Positions 21,361 through 25,142 of a DNA stretch of 25,142 nucleotides are shown here, piece by piece. This DNA comes from JAEUOS01 sp046160545 (GTDB lineage: Bacteria > Pseudomonadota > Gammaproteobacteria > Burkholderiales > JAEUOS01): the NCBI GenBank assembly GCA_046160545.1, contig JBJXGS010000019.1, forward strand, positions 1 through 25,142. The letters run 5' to 3'. The translations under genes were made by a program, and so were the position numbers. The notes under the pieces were generated by a model. That model made no database searches, was not told where the DNA came from, and worked only from the letters and a program-made list of their open reading frames with translations. Every line of letters starts with the position of its first letter. Position 1 is the stretch's first letter.

Positions 21361-21828
21361 ATGGCAGAAGTCGGCAAACCCGCGCCGGAATTCAAGCTCA
21401 GGGCGCATGACGGCAGCGAAATATCGCTCGCCCAGTACCGCGGCAGCAAATGGGTCGTGATCTCGGCCTATCCGTTCGCCTTCACCGGCGGGTGAAGCAA
21501 CCAGACCTCCAACTTCAACCGTGCGTTGAAGCAGTATGAAGAAAAGGGTGCCCAGGTCCTGGGACTGTCGTGCGACCCGGTGCCTTCGCTCAAGGTTTGG
21601 GCCCAAACCATGGGTGGCGTCGGCCATCCGTTGCTGTCGGACTTCCATCCGCACGGCGGCGTATCGCAGGCCCTCGGTGTCTACAACGCCGAAGCCGGCT
21701 ACACCCTGCGTGCGGTAGTCGTGATCGACCCGCAGGGCGTGGTGCGCGCCAGGCACCTCTATCCCGCCGGCGTCCTGCCGCGTCCCGATGAGGTACTGGC
21801 GGAACTGACCGGCCTGATGGGCCGGTGA
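21361..21828 (+). CDS. Probable selenocysteine peroxiredoxin (in-frame TGA at the peroxidatic position)
   Basis: A 155-residue AhpC/TSA-type peroxiredoxin if TGA 21493-21495 is read as selenocysteine (residue 45). The N-terminus GKPAPEFKLRAHDGSEISLAQY and the C-terminus (VVVIDPQGVVRARHLYP, LPRPDEVLAELTGL) are classic thioredoxin-fold peroxiredoxin. The active-site motif PxxxTxxC reads P38-FAF-T42-GG-U45, so the TGA falls exactly on the peroxidatic Cys. The reading frame continues intact on both sides with no other defect. The only Cys is Cys71 (LGLSCDPVP); the BCP-type resolving Cys five residues after the active site is Ser50. AAGGAG lies six bases before ATG 21361. A SECIS-like hairpin follows the TGA. 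Selenocysteine peroxiredoxins (PrxU type) are known in other bacteria. The alternative is a nonsense mutation or sequencing error. Confidence 0.85.
21513..21531 (+). promoter_or_regulatory. SECIS-like hairpin downstream of the TGA
   Basis: CTTCAAC (21513-21519) and GTTGAAG (21525-21531) form a perfect seven-base stem with a five-base loop CGTGC. The stem begins 17 bases after the TGA. The loop contains a GU, as the SelB-contacting apical loop of bacterial SECIS elements does. The spacing is a little longer than the 11 bases of E. coli fdhF but within the range reported for bacterial SECIS elements. Confidence 0.6.
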
Positions 21829-21833
21829 AGGCA

Positions 21834-21858
21834 GGCCTGCCGCGTCGCGCGGCAGGCC
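21834..21858. terminator. Bidirectional terminator hairpin
   Basis: GGCCTGCCGCG (21834-21844) and CGCGGCAGGCC (21848-21858) form a perfect 11-base GC-rich stem with a three-base loop. It fills the gap between the convergent stops of the peroxiredoxin (21828) and the Bug receptor (21860), so it can serve both. There is no T tract on either side. Confidence 0.7.
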
Positions 21859-21859
21859 G

Positions 21860-22861
21860 CTACTTGATCAGACCCAGCTCGGCTAGCACCGCCTGCAACT
21901 TGGCGAACTCGTCCTCGTAATACTTGCGATGCTGGGCGGCGGTCATGTACGAGCCTTCCCACAGGTTGCGCGCGAGCTGACGGTTCCATTCCTCGTCGCG
22001 AGACACCCGCGCGAGCACGCCCTCCCAGAACGCCACCGCCTCGCGCGGCATGTCTTTTGGTCCGCCGAAACCCTGCGCGGTCGCGTACTCGATGTTGACA
22101 CCCAGTTCCTTCCAGGTCGGCACCTGCTGCAAAAAGCCCGGCAGGCGCTTGCCCGCGGTCTGGGTGAGCACGCGCAGGCGCCCGGCGGCCACGTGTTGCT
22201 CGGTGTTGACGGCCGACACCAGCGCTGCGTCGAGGTGGCCGCCGATGACGGCGGTGATCGCTTCCGGCCCCGAACGGTAGGGCACGGTGGTGAGTTTGCG
22301 GATGTTGACGCCGGCTGCCTTGAGCGGCAGCGCGGCGGCCAGGTGCAGGTGATTGCCCGGATTGCCAAAGAATCCGAAGCTCACCGAGGACGGATCGCGG
22401 CGCAGGCGCTCGATCAGGTCGCGTCCGTCGCGGATCGGCGACTCCGCGCGCACGGCAATGACGTGGTATTCCTTGAATAGGATGCCGACCGGCACCAGGT
22501 CGCGCCAGTCGTATTTCGATTCGCCGGTCAGCTTGTGCGTGAGGCTGGTGTGCGAGACGGTGATCAGGGTCTCGCCGCTGCCGGCCGCCTGCATCAGGTA
22601 GTCCATCGCGATGCCGCCGTTGGCGCCGGTCTTGTAGATCGAATTCGAGGCGACGTCGTATAGCTTGGCATCCTCGGCCAACTTGCGGGTCAGCCTGACC
22701 ATCAAGTCGACCGAGCCGCCCGGCGCCGCGGGGCTGACGAATTCGATCGGCTTGGCCGGCTTCCAGCTGCCCTGCGCGAGCACCGCCGGGACTGACGCGA
22801 CGCCGAGCAATACGGCTGCAAGCGCCGCGCCAAGAGAACCCGCCCTGAGTGCCTTGCCCAT
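21860..22861 (-). CDS. Bug/TctC-family periplasmic solute receptor
   Basis: A 333-residue secreted receptor. The signal peptide covers about residues 1-30 (AGSLGAALAAVLLGVASVPA, cleaved near VLAQG). The mature part begins SWKPAKPIEFVSPAAPGGSVDLMVR and has the Bug ligand loop, GNPGNHLHLAAALPLKAAGV and VPYRSGPEAITAVIGGHLDA. It is more divergent from the other two Bug proteins here: the ENRPGA motif is replaced by NSIYKTGANGG. The gene is divergent from the split UxaA-type dehydratase, so a sugar acid or hydroxy acid ligand is a reasonable guess. AGGGAGG precedes ATG 22861. Confidence 0.92.
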   Translation of the reverse strand: MGKALRAGSLGAALAAVLLGVASVPAVLAQGSWKPAKPIEFVSPAAPGGSVDLMVRLTRKLAEDAKLYDVASNSIYKTGANGGIAMDYLMQAAGSGETLITVSHTSLTHKLTGESKYDWRDLVPVGILFKEYHVIAVRAESPIRDGRDLIERLRRDPSSVSFGFFGNPGNHLHLAAALPLKAAGVNIRKLTTVPYRSGPEAITAVIGGHLDAALVSAVNTEQHVAAGRLRVLTQTAGKRLPGFLQQVPTWKELGVNIEYATAQGFGGPKDMPREAVAFWEGVLARVSRDEEWNRQLARNLWEGSYMTAAQHRKYYEDEFAKLQAVLAELGLIK

Positions 22862-22880
22862 GTTGCCTGCCTCCCTGACG

Positions 22881-22918
22881 CGATGGCTGACGCGCCATCG
22901 TGGCGCCAATATAGCGCC
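22881..22918 (-). other. Two adjacent inverted repeats in the Bug receptor leader
   Basis: CGATGGC (22881-22887) / GCCATCG (22894-22900) with a six-base loop, followed by GGCGC (22902-22906) / GCGCC (22914-22918). They lie 20-57 bases upstream of the start at 22861, in the divergent control region with the UxaA-type genes. They may be operator sites for the GntR regulator or leader hairpins. Confidence 0.35.
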
Positions 22919-22980
22919 GGCCGGATGCGCGGTCAAATGCGCTGCGGCCAAGTCCTATAGAGGAGTTGTGCATCGCAGCG

Positions 22981-23010
22981 TTGACGCGAGCGCCGCGCCG
23001 GGTGTAGTGT
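22981..23010 (+). promoter_or_regulatory. Candidate promoter of the UxaA-type operon
   Basis: TTGACG (22981-22986, five of six) followed after 18 bases by TAGTGT (23005-23010, three of six). The predicted start near 23017 leaves a leader of about 38 bases before ATG 23055. Confidence 0.35.
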
Positions 23011-23054
23011 CGGCCTCCCATTTGCAACGCCTGCCCAAGCCCGCAGGAATCCGC

Positions 23055-23345
23055 ATGCCCCGCGCGATCGTTCTCAACCCCGGCGACAACGTCGCCACAC
23101 TGATTGACAGCGGCAGCGCCGGCGCCGGCTGCACGCTGCAAGGCGAAGCGACCCATACGCTCAAGCTCGCCACCGACATTCCGTTCGGCCACAAGGTCTG
23201 CACGCGCGATATCGCGCTCGATGCGCCGGTCGTCAAGTACGGCCAGGTGATAGGCCGCGCCAGTCGCGCGATCACGGCCGGCGAGCACGTCCACACCCAC
23301 AATGTCGATGCCGCGCGCGGTCGCGGCGACCAGCCCGGGAGATAG
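23055..23345 (+). CDS. UxaA-family dehydratase small subunit (SAF domain)
   Basis: A 96-residue protein starting MPRAIVLNPGDNVATLID. It corresponds to the N-terminal SAF domain of altronate dehydratase: ATDIPFGHKVCTRDIALDAPVVKYGQVIGRASRAI, written here in two parts of the family pattern (FGHKV and KYGQVIG), then ITAGEHVHTHNV. In UxaA and GarD this domain is fused to the large one; in the sulfolactate lyase SuyAB and many uncharacterised pairs it is separate, as here. It binds part of the sugar-acid substrate. AGGA lies 8 bases before ATG 23055. The large subunit begins three bases after the stop. Confidence 0.88.
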   Translation: MPRAIVLNPGDNVATLIDSGSAGAGCTLQGEATHTLKLATDIPFGHKVCTRDIALDAPVVKYGQVIGRASRAITAGEHVHTHNVDAARGRGDQPGR

Positions 23346-23348
23346 GCC

Positions 23349-24509
23349 ATGGCAGGCACATTTGCAGGTTACGAACGCGAGAACGGCGACGCCGGGGTGC
23401 GCAACTGGGTCGGCGTGGTGTCGATCATGGACAACGCCAACCCGATCACGCGCGCCATCTGCGCGGCCGTGCAGGGCACACTGCCGATCACGACGCTGTT
23501 TGTGCGCGGGCAGTACGGGCGCGACCTCGAGATCACCTACGAGGCGCTGGCCGGCATGGCGCGCAATCCCAACATCGCCTCGGTGCTGTTGGTCGGCCTC
23601 GAGGGCCAGACGACCGAGGAGATCGCGCGCCGCATCCGCCCGACCGGCAAGCGGGTCGAAATGGTGACCGTACAGGACCAGGACGGCGGCACCATCGGTG
23701 CGGTGGCCGAGGGCACGCGCAAGGCGGCGCGCCTGGCGATTGCCGCCTCGAACCTGCGTCGCAAGACCTTTCCTGCGTCCATGCTGCGCATCGGCGTCGA
23801 ATGCGGCGGCTCCGACACCACCTCGGGGCTGACCTGCAACCCGACCATCGGGCGCATGTCCGACCGGCTCGTCAGCGACGGCGGCACCATCATCATTTCC
23901 GAGACCTCGGAATTCTTTGGCGCCGAGCACCTGTTCGCCGAGCGCGCGGCAGACGACGCGGTGCGGCAGAAGTTCCTGGATCGCGTCCTCGGCCTGGAGC
24001 GCGAGGCGATGAGCATCGGCATGGACATCCGCGGCACCAACCCGACTCCCGACAACATCCGCGGCGGGCTCACTACCATTGAAGAGAAGGCACTCGGCGC
24101 GATGGCCAAGTCGGGCACCTCGAAATTGATCGGTGTGCTCGACTACGGCGAGGCGCCCAGGAAAGCGGGACTGCACTTCATGGCGGCTCCCGCACCCGCG
24201 GTCGAGAACATGACTGCGATGGCCGCCGCCGGCTGCCAGATGATCTTTTTCGGCACCGGCGTCGGCAACCCGATCGGCAACATGGTCTCGCCGACCGTCA
24301 AGGTGAGCGGCAACGTCAATACCCTGCGCAAGATGCCGGAGAACATCGACTTCGACGTCACCGACATCCTCGAGAAGGGGGTGGGTGTGGCGCCGCTTGG
24401 CGACAAGCTCTACGAGTTCGCACTCGCGGTGGCCTCGGGTACCCGCACCACCAGCGAAGTGCTCGACCAGCGCGAGACCGCGATCAGTCGCTTCGGCACG
24501 ACGATCTGA
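23349..24509 (+). CDS. UxaA-family dehydratase large subunit
   Basis: A 386-residue protein matching the altronate/galactarate dehydratase C-terminal region. The N-terminus GYERENGDAGVRNWVGVV and the core RIGVECGGSDTTSGLTCNPTIG (146-168, Cys152 and Cys162; written in the family as ECGGSD and SG...NP) identify the family, as do GGTIIISETSEFFGAEHL and GCQMIFFGTGVGNPIGN. These enzymes dehydrate sugar acids or, as SuyB, eliminate sulfite from sulfolactate. The usual Cys after the first beta strand (CAN or CSN) is Asn29 here (MDNANP), so metal handling may differ. GGGAGA precedes ATG 23349. It forms an operon with the small subunit and the GntR gene. Confidence 0.88.
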   Translation: MAGTFAGYERENGDAGVRNWVGVVSIMDNANPITRAICAAVQGTLPITTLFVRGQYGRDLEITYEALAGMARNPNIASVLLVGLEGQTTEEIARRIRPTGKRVEMVTVQDQDGGTIGAVAEGTRKAARLAIAASNLRRKTFPASMLRIGVECGGSDTTSGLTCNPTIGRMSDRLVSDGGTIIISETSEFFGAEHLFAERAADDAVRQKFLDRVLGLEREAMSIGMDIRGTNPTPDNIRGGLTTIEEKALGAMAKSGTSKLIGVLDYGEAPRKAGLHFMAAPAPAVENMTAMAAAGCQMIFFGTGVGNPIGNMVSPTVKVSGNVNTLRKMPENIDFDVTDILEKGVGVAPLGDKLYEFALAVASGTRTTSEVLDQRETAISRFGTTI

Positions 24510-24513
24510 CGCC

Positions 24514-25142
24514 GTGCCGCGGGCGCGCACCAAGCACGAGGCGGTTGCCGAGCGCATCACCGCCGGCATCGCCGCCGGCCGCTGGCACGCCGGCGAGCGC
24601 CTGCCCTCCGAAGAGGAGTTCGCGCGCCTGCACAGGGTCAGCGTTGGCACGGTCCAGAAGGCGTTGGCCGAGCTGCAACGCCAGGGCGCCATACGCCGCG
24701 AGCACGGCAGCGGCACCTATGTCTCCGGGCGTGATCTGGCCCCGGCAGACGTGCGCTTTCTGCAGTTCCGCGACGCGCGCGGCCGTTCCCTGCCCCTGGT
24801 CGTGCGGGTGCTGAAGTCCGCGCCGGTGCGCGCGCCGGGGCCGTGGTCGCACTTTCTCGGCCAGCGCGCCTGCGTGCGCATCGACCGCCTGTTCGAGATC
24901 GGGCCGCGCGTACGCCTGGCGAGCGAGTTCTACCTGCGCGCCGAAGACCACGCCGCGCTGCAGGATGCCGGCGGCCTCGCAACTGCGGCGCGACCGGCGC
25001 ATCGCGTGGTCGGTGAGGATAGCCTGCGCCAGGCGCTTGAGCGCCGCTTGTCGCTGCCGACGCTCCGCGTCGAGCAGATGGTGCGCGTGTGCGGCCTGCC
25101 GACGCGCAGCGCGCGCCTCCTGGGGTTGAAGGCGCGTGACAC
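24514..25142 (+). CDS. GntR-family regulator (HutC/UTRA type), C-terminus cut by the window
   Basis: A reading frame from GTG 24514 to the right edge, 209 residues. Residues about 5-72 are a GntR winged helix-turn-helix: VAERITAGIAAGRWHAGERL, LPSEEEFA, VSVGTVQKAL and GAIRREHGSGTYVSG. The remainder resembles the UTRA ligand domain (FLQFRDARGRSLPL, CVRIDRLFEIGPRVRLASEF, EQMVRVCGLP). It follows the UxaA large-subunit gene by four bases, so it is probably co-transcribed and probably represses this operon and the divergent Bug receptor in response to the substrate. There is no strong ribosome binding site, consistent with translational coupling. The start codon is GTG. Confidence 0.88.
   Translation, partial: MPRARTKHEAVAERITAGIAAGRWHAGERLPSEEEFARLHRVSVGTVQKALAELQRQGAIRREHGSGTYVSGRDLAPADVRFLQFRDARGRSLPLVVRVLKSAPVRAPGPWSHFLGQRACVRIDRLFEIGPRVRLASEFYLRAEDHAALQDAGGLATAARPAHRVVGEDSLRQALERRLSLPTLRVEQMVRVCGLPTRSARLLGLKARD

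Noticed and set aside
21361..21495. Peroxiredoxin as an ordinary pseudogene ended by TGA
   Set aside because: The TGA sits on the catalytic codon, the frame is clean before and after it, and a SECIS-like hairpin follows. Decay would not be expected to look like this, although a sequencing error cannot be excluded from the sequence alone.
22862..24716. A 985-codon reverse open frame running through the UxaA-type genes
   Set aside because: Its composition is that of an antisense frame, and both forward genes have family motifs and ribosome binding sites. Only the Bug receptor at 21860-22861, in another frame, is real on that strand.
1..25142. CRISPR arrays, tRNA or rRNA genes, insertion sequences, prophage
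   Set aside because: No regularly spaced repeats, tRNA-like cloverleaf, rRNA signatures, transposase or phage genes were seen on either strand.

Overview
GC-rich, densely packed bacterial DNA. The mix of genes points to a betaproteobacterium of the Burkholderiales type: three orphan Bug/TctC periplasmic receptors, two TRAP systems, and CaiB, CitE, MaoC and acyl-CoA dehydrogenase gene sets. This placement is inferred from gene content only. No rRNA, tRNA, CRISPR array or insertion sequence was seen, and no stretch over 300 bases lacks a gene.

Left edge (1-3000): the N-terminus of a Bug receptor, a small DUF3135-like protein, a cytosolic receiver-histidine kinase, and a secreted protein of unknown function.

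Centre (3100-20480): a large catabolic locus. A rightward block holds an IclR regulator and a DctP-DctQ-DctM TRAP transporter. A long leftward block, in its own transcription order, reads Bug receptor, double-length acyl-CoA dehydrogenase, single acyl-CoA dehydrogenase, class III CoA-transferase, MaoC hydratase, CitE-like lyase, SDR dehydrogenase, enoyl-CoA isomerase/hydratase, TAXI receptor and fused TRAP permease. A hydratase-2 type enzyme is divergent from the Bug receptor. The likely logic is: import an organic acid, activate it by CoA transfer, desaturate, hydrate and oxidise it, then cleave it with the CitE-type lyase. No thiolase is present. A 16-base near-palindrome (GTTCG-N6-CGYAC) occurs both at the iclR start and in the divergent control region 16 kb away, so IclR probably controls both ends of the locus.

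Right side (20530-25142): a higBA toxin-antitoxin pair; a peroxiredoxin whose peroxidatic cysteine codon is an in-frame TGA followed by a SECIS-like hairpin, so probably a selenoprotein; a strong bidirectional terminator; and a second transport/catabolism unit with a Bug receptor divergent from a split UxaA-type dehydratase and a GntR regulator cut by the window edge.

The most notable item is the probable selenocysteine peroxiredoxin at 21361-21828. A conventional gene caller would break it at codon 45.
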